This document shows positions 50,872-58,450 of a stretch of DNA of 64,000 nt, in pieces. Position 1 is the first letter of the stretch. The number at the start of each line of letters is the position of its first letter. The notes beneath the pieces were generated by a model that ran no database searches, was not told the DNA's origin, and saw only the letters and a list, made by a program, of their open reading frames with translations. This stretch comes from Rhodocyclaceae bacterium (GTDB lineage: Bacteria; Pseudomonadota; Gammaproteobacteria; Burkholderiales; Rhodocyclaceae). The stretch spans positions 124,001-188,000 of the forward strand of contig JAOAHQ010000067.1 of NCBI GenBank assembly GCA_026415155.1, read 5' to 3'. The position numbers and the translations under genes were made by a program.

Positions 50872-51952
50872 CGCGCTCATCGCGCTCGCCATTCTGCTTG
50901 CGGGGGCACTCTGGCTGCTGCCGGTCCAGGCTCAGTCGCTGCGCTATCTCGGCCAGCAGGTGTTGCCCTCAGGCTTCAGTTTCCGCGGCACTACGGTCGG
51001 CGGCCTCTCGGGGCTCGATTACGATGCCGCGAGCGACCGTTTCGTCGCCATCTCCGACGATCGTTCGCGGCACCAGCCGGCGCGCTTCTATCTCCTGCGG
51101 CTCGATCTCGCGCGCTTCAACACGGCCGCGTCGCCGGGGCATGAGGGCATCGAGCTCCTCGACATGACCTATCTGCGCGATGAAACGGGCCGGCTTTACG
51201 AGCCGCGCACCGTCGATCCGGAAGCGATCCGCTTCGGCCCGACGTCCGAGACGCTGTGGTGGACGAGCGAAGGCGATGCGCGCCGTGACCTCGCGCCCGA
51301 GATCGTGGAAATCGGCGCTGGCGGGACGGCACTGCGCCGGCTCGCATTGCCCGCACACTTTCTGCCCGACAAACGCTCTGGCGTGCGCGACAACCTCGCC
51401 TTCGAAAGCCTCGCCATCGATCGCGACGCCGGCCGGCTTTATGTTGGGGTCGAAAATGCCTTGCATCAGGATGGGCCCGAGGCCGATGTCGACGTGCCGA
51501 GTCCCGCCCGCATCCTCGTCTATAACCTTCGAAGCGGCGAGCGTCTGGCGGAATATGTCTATGTCGTCGATGCCGTGCCGCAGGCGCCGGCCCTGCCCTT
51601 GATGTATCGCACCCATGGCCTGGTCGAACTGCTGGCAGGCGAGGGCTTGCTGCTTGCGCTCGAACGGTCTTATGTGCAAGGCATTGGCAATTTCGCGCGT
51701 CTCTACCGCATCGACCTCGCTGGCGCGACGAATGTCGCCGGGCTGACGGCGCTCGCCGGGGCGCATTGGCGGCCCGTGCGCAAGACCCTGCTTCTGGATC
51801 TGGCCACGCTCGGCATCCGGCTCGACAATCTCGAGGGCATGAGCTTCGGGCCGCGCACGGCCGCAGGACGGCCCACCCTCGTGCTCGTGGCCGACGACAA
51901 TTTCAATCCCATGCAGGAAACGCAATTCCTGGCCTTCGAACTGATGGACTGA
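50777..51952 (+). CDS. Exported phytase-like/esterase-like beta-propeller protein
   Basis: A protein of about 360-390 residues that matches the 'esterase-like activity of phytase' family (Phytase-like). The mature part contains GLSGLDYDAASDRFVAISDDRS, DPEAIRF, AFESLAIDRDAGRLYVGVENAL and NLEGMSFGP, typical of this propeller. A signal peptide (ALIALAILLAGALWLLPVQAQ) begins near 50873. No ATG lies next to it: ATG 50777 gives a 31-residue N-terminal extension overlapping the desaturase gene, so the true start is uncertain. Its place beside phoX suggests organic phosphate scavenging; real phytase activity is unproven. Confidence 0.8.
   Translation: MSWAFRIGGGRRCGANCAARSQRRACPWRSFDALIALAILLAGALWLLPVQAQSLRYLGQQVLPSGFSFRGTTVGGLSGLDYDAASDRFVAISDDRSRHQPARFYLLRLDLARFNTAASPGHEGIELLDMTYLRDETGRLYEPRTVDPEAIRFGPTSETLWWTSEGDARRDLAPEIVEIGAGGTALRRLALPAHFLPDKRSGVRDNLAFESLAIDRDAGRLYVGVENALHQDGPEADVDVPSPARILVYNLRSGERLAEYVYVVDAVPQAPALPLMYRTHGLVELLAGEGLLLALERSYVQGIGNFARLYRIDLAGATNVAGLTALAGAHWRPVRKTLLLDLATLGIRLDNLEGMSFGPRTAAGRPTLVLVADDNFNPMQETQFLAFELMD
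51309..51330 (-). repeat. Dispersed repeat, copy 13 (one deletion, inside phytase-like gene)
   Basis: Minus-strand copy, antisense to the gene, with the same single-base deletion as the copy in rlmE. Translated as EIGAGGTAL in a loop of the propeller. Confidence 0.65.
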
Positions 51953-51961
51953 ACAGGCCGG

Positions 51962-51995
51962 CTGAAACACTGCCGTAACAGAGGGCGGCGAGAAT
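51962..51995 (+). promoter_or_regulatory. Weak Pho-box-like promoter upstream of the small lipoprotein
   Basis: CTGAAAC, 4 nt, CCGTAAC, 10 nt, GAGAAT at the same spacing as the other four Pho-type promoters. Each half-site matches only five of seven positions, so this may be chance. Confidence 0.3.
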
Positions 51996-52033
51996 CTCGC
52001 TCGTTTTCATCCATCTTCAACGGAGGTTTTCCC

Positions 52034-52303
52034 ATGCGTTCTATCCTCGCCGTCTCGATCCTTGCCACCGCCGCGTTCCTGTCCGCCTGCGCCAGCCAGG
52101 AAAAGGCGCCCGAGAAGCCCGCAGCCGCGCCAGCTCCCGCACCGGCGGCTGCCGCGCCGGCGGCGCCCAAGCTGCAATGCTGGAACGGTGATGTCGGCGC
52201 ATTCCAGGAGGTCGGCACCAAGGCGACCATCGCCGGCGTGGCGGTCGAATGCAAGCCGACGGCGGACGGCAAGGCGGCCCAATGGATGGGCGTCAAGAAG
52301 TAA
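52034..52303 (+). CDS. Small lipoprotein
   Basis: An 89-residue exported lipoprotein. The lipobox LSAC ends at Cys19, after MRSILAVSILATAAFLSAC. A Pro/Ala linker (about 20-48) leads to a C-terminal segment with two more Cys (CWNGDVGAFQEVGTKATIAGVAVECKP), perhaps a disulfide-bonded motif. A good GGAGG ribosome site precedes the ATG, and a strong terminator follows, so it is a single-gene unit. Function unknown. Confidence 0.82.
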   Translation: MRSILAVSILATAAFLSACASQEKAPEKPAAAPAPAPAAAAPAAPKLQCWNGDVGAFQEVGTKATIAGVAVECKPTADGKAAQWMGVKK

Positions 52304-52330
52304 GCGTCGAATATTCGTGCAACGCTAAAG

Positions 52331-52353
52331 CGCCGCCTGCGGGCGGCGTTTTT
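52331..52353 (+). terminator. Rho-independent terminator after the lipoprotein gene
   Basis: A 7-bp stem CGCCGCC/GGCGGCG with a TGCG loop followed by TTTTT. It lies 28 bp after the lipoprotein stop, in the convergent gap before the glycosyltransferase gene. Confidence 0.92.
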
Positions 52354-52361
52354 GGGCTTTT

Positions 52362-53555
52362 TCAGTCCGGGGCGAGGAAGACGTTCTCGCTCGCGAACGC
52401 GGTGGCCGCATGCCGGTCGATGATGCCGGACAGCAGGGCAATATAGCCGTCGTAAATGCGCTCCCAGTCGAGGTGGCATACGCTCATGGCAGCCGTCAGC
52501 CGGAGTTCTGGCCGCTCGGACAGCGCCGTGGCGAGCGATTGCGCCGCCGCGATGAAGGCTGCCTCGTCGCCGGGCGGGACGAGGCGGCCATTTTCGCCGT
52601 CGTGGATCAGCTCGCTCGCCGCGGCCAGGTCGAAGGCGACGACGGGTAGACCGCTTGCCAATGCCTCGACGACGACGTTGCCGAAGGTTTCCGTGAGACT
52701 CGGGAACAGGAAGAGGTCGGCGCTCGCGTAGTGGGCCGCCAGGTCCTTGCCGAAGCGCGCACCGACGCAAAGGCATTCCGGATGCCGGCGTTCGAGCTGC
52801 GCGCGCAGGGGGCCATCGCCGACGCAGACCAGGCGTGCTTTAGGATACTTCGCGCGGATGGCGCCGAAGGCCGCCAAAGCCAGTTTGAGATTCTTTTCCG
52901 GCGCCAGCCGCCCAACGACGAGGCAGACGAGATCGTCGGGCCCAGCGCCCCAAGCTTCGCGCAAGGCCATGCTGCGCCGCGCCGGGTTGAAGAGTTCGGT
53001 ATCGACGCCGCGCGAGAGCACGCTGACGTCGCGATAGCCTTGTTGGGTGAGCTCTTCGGCCAGCGCTGGCGTGGGCACGAGCGTCGCCGCGGTGTGGTTG
53101 TGGAACCAGCGCAGATAGCGTTCGATGCCGCGTCTCATCCAGCCGATGCCGTAATGGGCGCTATAGCGATGAAAATTGGTGTGAAAAGTCGAAACGACCG
53201 GCAAGCCCAGCCTGCGGGCGGCGAAGAGCGCCGAGAGGCCCAGGGGGCCTTCGGTCGCGATATGGACGATGTCGGGAGGACTTTTGCGCCAGTGGGCGAG
53301 CAGCCGCCGCGTTGCGGGCAGGCCAAAGCGCAGCTCGGGATAGCGCGGGATCGGCAGCCCAGGTAAAAGCAGGCTGCCGTCGGTTTGCAGACCGATGGTT
53401 TCATGCTGTTGGCGCGGCCGGATGAGCTCGATGCGGTGATTGCGCGCCTGGAGCCCCTCCACGAGCCGGCCCAGGGTCATGGCCACGCCATTGACTTCGG
53501 GGAGGTAGGTTTCGGTGACGAGCGCGACGGAAAGCCGCCGCCGAACCGCCATCAT
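52362..53555 (-). CDS. GT4 glycosyltransferase, Agt-like (lipid glycosylation)
   Basis: A 397-residue GT-B enzyme of family GT4. The N-terminal domain has TETYLPEVNGVAMTLGRLVEGL and HIATEGPLGLSA; the C-terminal domain has GRLAPEKNLKLALAAF and the EX7E region (SLTETFGNVVVEAL). Its start overlaps the stop of the metallophosphoesterase gene (TAATG), so it is translationally coupled. In several proteobacteria a PlcP phosphoesterase and an Agt glycosyltransferase form an operon that replaces phospholipids with glycolipids under phosphate limitation. The same pairing here supports that role by analogy. Confidence 0.87.
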   Translation of the reverse strand: MMAVRRRLSVALVTETYLPEVNGVAMTLGRLVEGLQARNHRIELIRPRQQHETIGLQTDGSLLLPGLPIPRYPELRFGLPATRRLLAHWRKSPPDIVHIATEGPLGLSALFAARRLGLPVVSTFHTNFHRYSAHYGIGWMRRGIERYLRWFHNHTAATLVPTPALAEELTQQGYRDVSVLSRGVDTELFNPARRSMALREAWGAGPDDLVCLVVGRLAPEKNLKLALAAFGAIRAKYPKARLVCVGDGPLRAQLERRHPECLCVGARFGKDLAAHYASADLFLFPSLTETFGNVVVEALASGLPVVAFDLAAASELIHDGENGRLVPPGDEAAFIAAAQSLATALSERPELRLTAAMSVCHLDWERIYDGYIALLSGIIDRHAATAFASENVFLAPD

Positions 53556-54346
53556 TAGGCGGCCGCCCGCACGGGCAGCGGCACGACGCTCGCCGCGCGG
53601 CTCGCGTTGCGCCATTCGATGAGCTCGAGCGCACCATCGCAATGCTCGACGATGGCCGTGCAGCTATCGACCCAGTCGCCGCAGTTGAGATAGAGCAGGC
53701 CGTCGACTTCGCGCAGCGCGGCGCTATGGATGTGGCCGCAGATGACGCCATCGAGACCGCGCTCGCGCACGGTATGGATCACGGCTTCTTCGAAGTCGAA
53801 GATGAAATCGATGGCGCGCTTGACGCGCCGCTTGGCATAGCCGGCGAGCGACCAGTAGCCCGGGATGCGCAGCGTGCGGCGCACCCAGGAAAGCCAAGCG
53901 TTGATGCGCACGAGCAGGTTGTAACCGATATCGCCCAAGATGGCGAGCCAGCGGTGATAGCGCGTGACCTGGTCGAATTCGTCGCCATGAAGGAGCAGGA
54001 GGCGCTTGCCGGCGGCGGTCTCATGCACGTATTCGTCGGCGATGACGATGTCGCCGAAGGAGGCGCCGACGTATTCGCGCAAGGCCTCGTCGTGATTACC
54101 GGGGATCAGCCAGACCTTCGTGCCATGGCGCGCGCGGCGCAGCACCTTTTGCACGACGGTATTTTGTGCCGGCGTCCAGTGGATCGAGCGGTTCATCGCC
54201 CAGAAATCGACGATGTCGCCGAGCAGGAACAGGTGATCGGTCTCGTATTCGCGCAGGAAGGCGATCAGACTCTCCGCTTGGCAGCCGCGCGTGCCGAGGT
54301 GGATATCCGAGAGGAAAATGCTGCGCACCTTCATGTGCGCGATCAT
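53555..54346 (-). CDS. Metallophosphoesterase, PlcP-like / UDP-2,3-diacylglucosamine diphosphatase-like
   Basis: A 263-residue calcineurin-like phosphoesterase. The metal motifs are SDIHLG (Asp14, His16), LLGDIVDFW, IPGNHDE, LLHGDEFD and GHIHSA. It resembles LpxH-like proteins annotated as UDP-2,3-diacylglucosamine diphosphatase and especially the PlcP phospholipase C group, which releases diacylglycerol from phospholipids under phosphate limitation. Coupling to an Agt-like glycosyltransferase and to dgkA, which uses diacylglycerol, favours PlcP over a lipid A role. The start could also be ATG 54334. Confidence 0.88.
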   Translation of the reverse strand: MIAHMKVRSIFLSDIHLGTRGCQAESLIAFLREYETDHLFLLGDIVDFWAMNRSIHWTPAQNTVVQKVLRRARHGTKVWLIPGNHDEALREYVGASFGDIVIADEYVHETAAGKRLLLLHGDEFDQVTRYHRWLAILGDIGYNLLVRINAWLSWVRRTLRIPGYWSLAGYAKRRVKRAIDFIFDFEEAVIHTVRERGLDGVICGHIHSAALREVDGLLYLNCGDWVDSCTAIVEHCDGALELIEWRNASRAASVVPLPVRAAA

Positions 54347-54380
54347 GGCGGCGTCGGGCTACGCCTTCGTGAAATGGCGG

Positions 54381-54791
54381 TTAAATTTGTGTGTCAAGCA
54401 AGATGAGCGCCCAGACGACGGCGACATTGACGAGCGAGATCAGGACGGCGGCGCTGCCGATGTCCTTGGCGCGCTTGGCGAGGCGATGGCGCTCGAGCGA
54501 GACGCGATCGACGACGGCTTCGACAGCCGAATTGAGCAGCTCGACGATGAGCACGAGCAAGACGCTGCCGATCATGAGCGCTTTGTCAAGGCCGCCGACG
54601 GGCAAGAACAAGGCGGTCGGGATCAGGATCACGGCAAGCCAGGTCTCCTGGCGAAAGGCATCCTCGTGGCGGTAGGCGGCCGCGAGGCCATCGAGCGAAT
54701 ACCGGAAGGCGTTCCAGATCCGCTTGAGGCCCGTCTGGCCCTTGAAGGGGCTCTCGCCCTCGACGCCGCGCGTGGTGGGAGTCTCGTCCAT
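54381..54791 (-). CDS. dgkA: Diacylglycerol kinase
   Basis: A 136-residue membrane protein of the DgkA family with three helices. The family signature NAFRYSLDGLAAAYRHEDAFRQE and VELLNSAVEAVVDRVS are clear. It phosphorylates diacylglycerol to phosphatidic acid. The start ATG 54791 (MDETPTTRGVEGESPFKGQ) was chosen; the longer open frame upstream overlaps the GT4 gene. It sits between the GT4 gene (13 bp) and the PlcP-like gene (34 bp), so it can recycle diacylglycerol released in the same pathway. Confidence 0.93.
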   Translation of the reverse strand: MDETPTTRGVEGESPFKGQTGLKRIWNAFRYSLDGLAAAYRHEDAFRQETWLAVILIPTALFLPVGGLDKALMIGSVLLVLIVELLNSAVEAVVDRVSLERHRLAKRAKDIGSAAVLISLVNVAVVWALILLDTQI

Positions 54792-54804
54792 GGGCGAAAG
54801 ATTA

Positions 54805-55959
54805 TCAGCAACGCACGTGACGATACACGTTGGCCAGCCGCCGGGCGCAGGCTTCCGTCGTCCACTCGCGCGCGAAGGCGCGCGCCTCGTCCGCCATCGC
54901 GGCGCGACGGGAGGGGTCGTTGAGCATTGCTGCCATGAGCTGGCCGAAGGCTTCTGGGTCTTCTGGGGCAGGCAAGGCGCCCCGGCGTGGCTCGATGATC
55001 TCGCGCGTTCCGAGTGCGGCGAGGGCGAGTACCGGCAGACCGGCGGCCATCGCTTCGAGCAGGACGAGCCCCTGGGTTTCCGTGCGTGAGGCGAAGACGA
55101 AGAGATCGGCCGCGGCATAACAGTCGGGCAGTTCGGTTTGGCGATCCAGGTAGCCGACGAAGCGCACCTGCCGTGAAATCCCCAGGGCGTTGGCCTCGCG
55201 ACGGAGGGCCGGCAGCGCCGGCCCTTCGCCCGCCACGACGAGGATCGCTTCAGGGCAGAGTTTGAGTGCGTGGGGGAGGGCGGCGAGCAGAAAGCCGATA
55301 TTTTTCTCATGAGCGGTGCGGCCGACGTAGAGGGCGACCGGTTTGTCGGGGGGGATGTCGTAGCGATGGCGAAAGTCGGCGCTCGCCAGACGGCCCTTGC
55401 GGTCGAAATGGGCGATGGGGATGCCTGTCGGCACGCGGTAGATTGGTCTCGTGACTCCATAGCGCCCGAGCGTGTCGTGCATCGCGGAGGAGGGGACGAT
55501 GATGGCGTCGAGCGCATTACACTGGCGCCGCGCCACTTGCCGTGCCGCCGCGCGCAGCCAGGCTTTGGGCAGGCCAGGCACGTAGTTGTAGAGATATTCC
55601 TCGAAATGCGTGTGGTATGTGGCCAGGCAGGGCAGACCATGCTGACGCGCATACTTGAGGCCGGCGTAGTGGGCGGCGAAGGGGGTTTGGACATGCACGA
55701 GGTCGAAACGACGGCCTACCGCTGCAAGCGCGCGCTTGAGCGCACCGGACTTCATGAGGCGGTCTTCCGGGTCGAGCGGCACCTGCCGGGCGGGCACGCG
55801 CGTGATGCGCTCATCGTCGGGGTGGGGCGCATGGTAGTGCGGGGCGATGAGATGGACCTCGATATCGAGTTCGGCAAGGGCCTGACGGAAGGATTCGATC
55901 GAGGTGGAGACGCCGTTGATGCGAGGAAAATAGACGTCGGAGATCATCAGCACACGCAT
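54805..55959 (-). CDS. GT4 glycosyltransferase (first gene of the lipid-remodelling operon)
   Basis: A 384-residue GT-B enzyme, family GT4, distinct from the one at 52362. It begins MRVLMISDVYFPRINGVSTSIESFRQAL and has HTHFEEYLYNY, VGRTAHEKNIGFLLAAL and a C-terminal RTETQGLVLLEAMAAGLPV donor-binding region. Related proteins transfer hexoses or uronic acids to diacylglycerol or other lipids. Residues GRLASADF are encoded by a repeat copy. It leads a four-gene operon with dgkA, plcP-like and agt-like genes. No Pho box was found in front of it. Confidence 0.88.
   Translation of the reverse strand: MRVLMISDVYFPRINGVSTSIESFRQALAELDIEVHLIAPHYHAPHPDDERITRVPARQVPLDPEDRLMKSGALKRALAAVGRRFDLVHVQTPFAAHYAGLKYARQHGLPCLATYHTHFEEYLYNYVPGLPKAWLRAAARQVARRQCNALDAIIVPSSAMHDTLGRYGVTRPIYRVPTGIPIAHFDRKGRLASADFRHRYDIPPDKPVALYVGRTAHEKNIGFLLAALPHALKLCPEAILVVAGEGPALPALRREANALGISRQVRFVGYLDRQTELPDCYAAADLFVFASRTETQGLVLLEAMAAGLPVLALAALGTREIIEPRRGALPAPEDPEAFGQLMAAMLNDPSRRAAMADEARAFAREWTTEACARRLANVYRHVRC
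55372..55394 (-). repeat. Dispersed 23-bp repeat, last copy seen (20/23, inside GT4 gene)
   Basis: Minus-strand copy in sense orientation with changes at positions 7, 8 and 11. Translated as GRLASADF. No further copy is seen in the remaining 8.6 kb. Confidence 0.6.
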
Positions 55960-56344
55960 AGCCGGCCATCATCGCCGATTCGCGTTGCAGCGATATTGCA
56001 GGCCGTCAGCAGCGCGCAGCAGCCTTTCATGCCTGGTGCGCAATGTTGCAGAATTGTTATTGCTTCGAAACAAACGATCTTGAAAACGATGCCCAAGGGA
56101 AGCGGTAGGGCGGTCGGCTCATGGTTTGCGGGCGGGGCATCCGTAAGGCTTGGGCGCGGAGCGCCCACAACTCGCTGTCGCTCGAACAAGTGGGCGCCTT
56201 ATCCGCGCCCTGCGCCGATGGCTGCCGACGCCCGCTCACAAATCGCCGCCCGCCCTGCCGCTTCCCTGCCCAGTTCATTCGTTTCGGATCAATAAGGCAG
56301 GCGTCGAATGAGCGAAGTTGGGATGGCCTTGGGAAAGTGAAAAG
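55960..56344. other. Gene-free divergent region upstream of pstS
   Basis: About 385 bp between the GT4 operon and the pstS promoter. It has no convincing gene. The part nearest the GT4 start is AT-richer (56041-56090); there is a short GGGCGC/GCGCCC palindrome near 56152. The GT4 operon promoter must be here but was not located. Confidence 0.5.
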
Positions 56345-56378
56345 CTGTCACGGGACTGTCACATTCGCTTGTTAGATT
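56345..56378 (+). promoter_or_regulatory. Pho-box promoter of pstSCAB
   Basis: CTGTCACGGGACTGTCAC (56345-56362) is a near-perfect PhoB box with an 11-bp repeat unit. Ten nt later is the -10 TAGATT (56373-56378), the same hexamer and spacing as at phoX. The pstS start is 37 bp downstream. Confidence 0.9.
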
Positions 56379-56415
56379 GCCGGCTTCGTTATGTCCATTC
56401 TCTAGGAGTCAACCG

Positions 56416-57411
56416 ATGAACAAGCTGCGTTTGATTTCCAGCGCCCTCGCCACCGCGTCTTTGCTGACGCTGACAGGCACTGCATTTGCTCAGGCGACCA
56501 TCAAGATCGACGGTTCATCCACCGTTTATCCGATCACGGAGGCGGTAGCCGAAGAATTCCAGAAGGCCAAGAAGAACGCCATCCGCGTTACGGTGGGCAT
56601 CTCTGGCACGGGCGGCGGCTTCAAGAAGTTCTGCCGCGGCGAGACCGACATCTCGAACGCTTCGCGTCCCATCACCAAGAAGGAAATGGAAGACTGCGCC
56701 CAGGCCGGCATCAAGTACATCGAAATGCCGATCGCCTTCGACGCGCTCACCGTGGTGATCCATCCCTCGAATACCTGGGCGACGAACTTGAAGCCCGAAC
56801 AGCTCAAGATGATGTGGGAGCCGGCCGCGCAGGGCAAGATCAACAACTGGAAACAAATCGATCCGAGCTTCCCTGACATGCCGCTCAAGCTCTATGGCCC
56901 TGGCGCCGATTCCGGCACGTTTGAATACTTCACCGAGGCCGCCGTCGGCAAAGCGCGCGCCTCGCGCGGCGACTATACGGCCTCTGAAGACGACAACGTG
57001 CTCGTTCAGGGCGTATCGCGCGACAAGGGCGGTTTGGGCTATTTCGGTTTCGCCTACTACTTCGAGAACAAGGACAAGCTCAAAGCCGTCAATATCTGGA
57101 ACGGCAAGGCCTATATCGAGCCTTCGGCAGCCAACGTAGAAAATGGCACCTACACCCCCTTGGCGCGTCCGATCTTCATTTACGTGAATGCCAAATCGCT
57201 CGAAAAACCCGAAGTCAAGGAGTTCGTGAAGTACTACATGGAGCACGGCGCGAAGCTGACGCGCGAGGTGAAGTATGTGCCGCTGCCGGCCTCCGTCTAT
57301 AAGGCCAATCTCGAGCACATGGAAAAGCTCAAGACCGGCACGGTGTTTGGCGGTGTCAACGAAGTCGGCATCAAGATCGAGGAAGTCGTTCGCCGCGAAA
57401 CGAAACAATAA
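56416..57411 (+). CDS. pstS: Phosphate ABC transporter substrate-binding protein
   Basis: A 331-residue periplasmic phosphate-binding protein. The signal peptide ends in TAFAQA (about residue 25). The mature part has IDGSSTVYPITEAVAEEF and GISGTGGGFKKFCRGETDISNASRPI, which bind phosphate; the form is of the PstS group with GSST rather than the E. coli GAGA. An AGGAG ribosome site precedes ATG 56416 and a strong Pho box lies upstream. A hairpin separates it from pstC. Confidence 0.96.
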   Translation: MNKLRLISSALATASLLTLTGTAFAQATIKIDGSSTVYPITEAVAEEFQKAKKNAIRVTVGISGTGGGFKKFCRGETDISNASRPITKKEMEDCAQAGIKYIEMPIAFDALTVVIHPSNTWATNLKPEQLKMMWEPAAQGKINNWKQIDPSFPDMPLKLYGPGADSGTFEYFTEAAVGKARASRGDYTASEDDNVLVQGVSRDKGGLGYFGFAYYFENKDKLKAVNIWNGKAYIEPSAANVENGTYTPLARPIFIYVNAKSLEKPEVKEFVKYYMEHGAKLTREVKYVPLPASVYKANLEHMEKLKTGTVFGGVNEVGIKIEEVVRRETKQ

Positions 57412-57432
57412 GGATAGCCTCATCCTCCGTTC

Positions 57433-57465
57433 CGGGCGCCAGGGACGGGCAGTCGCTGGCGCCCG
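57433..57465 (+). promoter_or_regulatory. Intercistronic hairpin between pstS and pstC
   Basis: A perfect 10-bp stem CGGGCGCCAG/CTGGCGCCCG with a 13-nt loop lies 22 bp after the pstS stop. No T-run follows, so it is better read as an mRNA stabiliser or partial attenuator that lets pstS be made in excess over the permease. Confidence 0.7.
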
Positions 57466-57501
57466 AACTGTCTTCTATACTAACTGCTCGTTTTCTCGGC
57501 T

Positions 57502-58449
57502 ATGAGCGCTACCGCCATCATGAGTGAACCTTCCTTGCCGCTCGTCAGTGATCGCCTGAGAAAAAAGGCCTCGCGCCATCTGAAAGAGCGCGCCATCGAG
57601 GCTCTTTTGTTCGGGGCGGCGCTGGTTTCCGTCTTCACGACGCTGGCAATCATCTACATCCTGCTGTCGGAATCCTGGAAGTTTTTCGAGAAGGTGCCAA
57701 TTAGGGATTTCCTCCTCGATACACAATGGACGCCATTATTCAGTGAGGCGCATTACGGCATCATGGTGCTGCTTTCCGGCACCATCACCGTGGCTGTCGT
57801 CGCCTTGTGTGTCGCCATTCCGCTGGGACTTACGATTGCCATTTACCTGTCGGAATTCGCACCCTTCAAGGTGCGTGAGGCGGCCAAACCGTTCCTCGAA
57901 GTGCTCGGCGAAGGCATTCCGACCATCGTCTATGGCTTTTTTGCGCTGGTTTTCCTCACGCCGCTCTTGCAGAAAATCTTTCCCAATCTGCCGGGCTTCA
58001 ACATGCTCTCGGCCGGCCTCATCATCGGCGTGATGATCGTGCCTTACATCGCTTCTCTTTCCGAAGATGCGATGAAGGCCGTGCCGATGTCCTTGCGCGA
58101 GGGTTCCTATGCGATGGGGGCGACGCGGTTGCAGACCGCCTTACGGGTCGTGATTCCGGCAGCGATTTCCGGTATCACGGCGGCGTGCATCCTCGCCACC
58201 TCGCGGGCGTTGGGCGAGACGATGGTGGTGGCCGTCGCGGCGGGCATGCAGCCCAATTTCACTTTCAACCCGATGGAGCCGGCAGCCACCGTGACCGCCT
58301 ACATCGTCCAAGTGGCAATGGGCGATTTGCCCCATGGCTCGATCGGCTATCAGACGATTTTCGCCGCCGGGCTGGCGCTGTTTCTGATGACGCTGGCGTT
58401 CAACCTGATCGGCTATTTCATGCGCAAGCGCTTCCGCGAGGTGTATTGA
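57502..58449 (+). CDS. pstC: Phosphate ABC transporter permease PstC
   Basis: A 315-residue inner-membrane permease with six main helices. The binding-protein-dependent transport signature is seen in EGSYAMGATRLQTALRVVIPAAISGI, where the EAA loop meets PstB. The conserved EGIPTIVYGFFAL is family-typical. It is part of the pstSCAB operon, with pstA starting 1 bp after its stop. With PstA it forms the phosphate channel of the high-affinity transporter. Confidence 0.96.
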   Translation: MSATAIMSEPSLPLVSDRLRKKASRHLKERAIEALLFGAALVSVFTTLAIIYILLSESWKFFEKVPIRDFLLDTQWTPLFSEAHYGIMVLLSGTITVAVVALCVAIPLGLTIAIYLSEFAPFKVREAAKPFLEVLGEGIPTIVYGFFALVFLTPLLQKIFPNLPGFNMLSAGLIIGVMIVPYIASLSEDAMKAVPMSLREGSYAMGATRLQTALRVVIPAAISGITAACILATSRALGETMVVAVAAGMQPNFTFNPMEPAATVTAYIVQVAMGDLPHGSIGYQTIFAAGLALFLMTLAFNLIGYFMRKRFREVY

Positions 58450-58450
58450 G

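Noticed and set aside
52711-52733. A further repeat copy in the agt-like gene (GTCGGCGCT)
   Set aside because: Similarity ends after 9-10 bases, which is expected by chance in this GC content.
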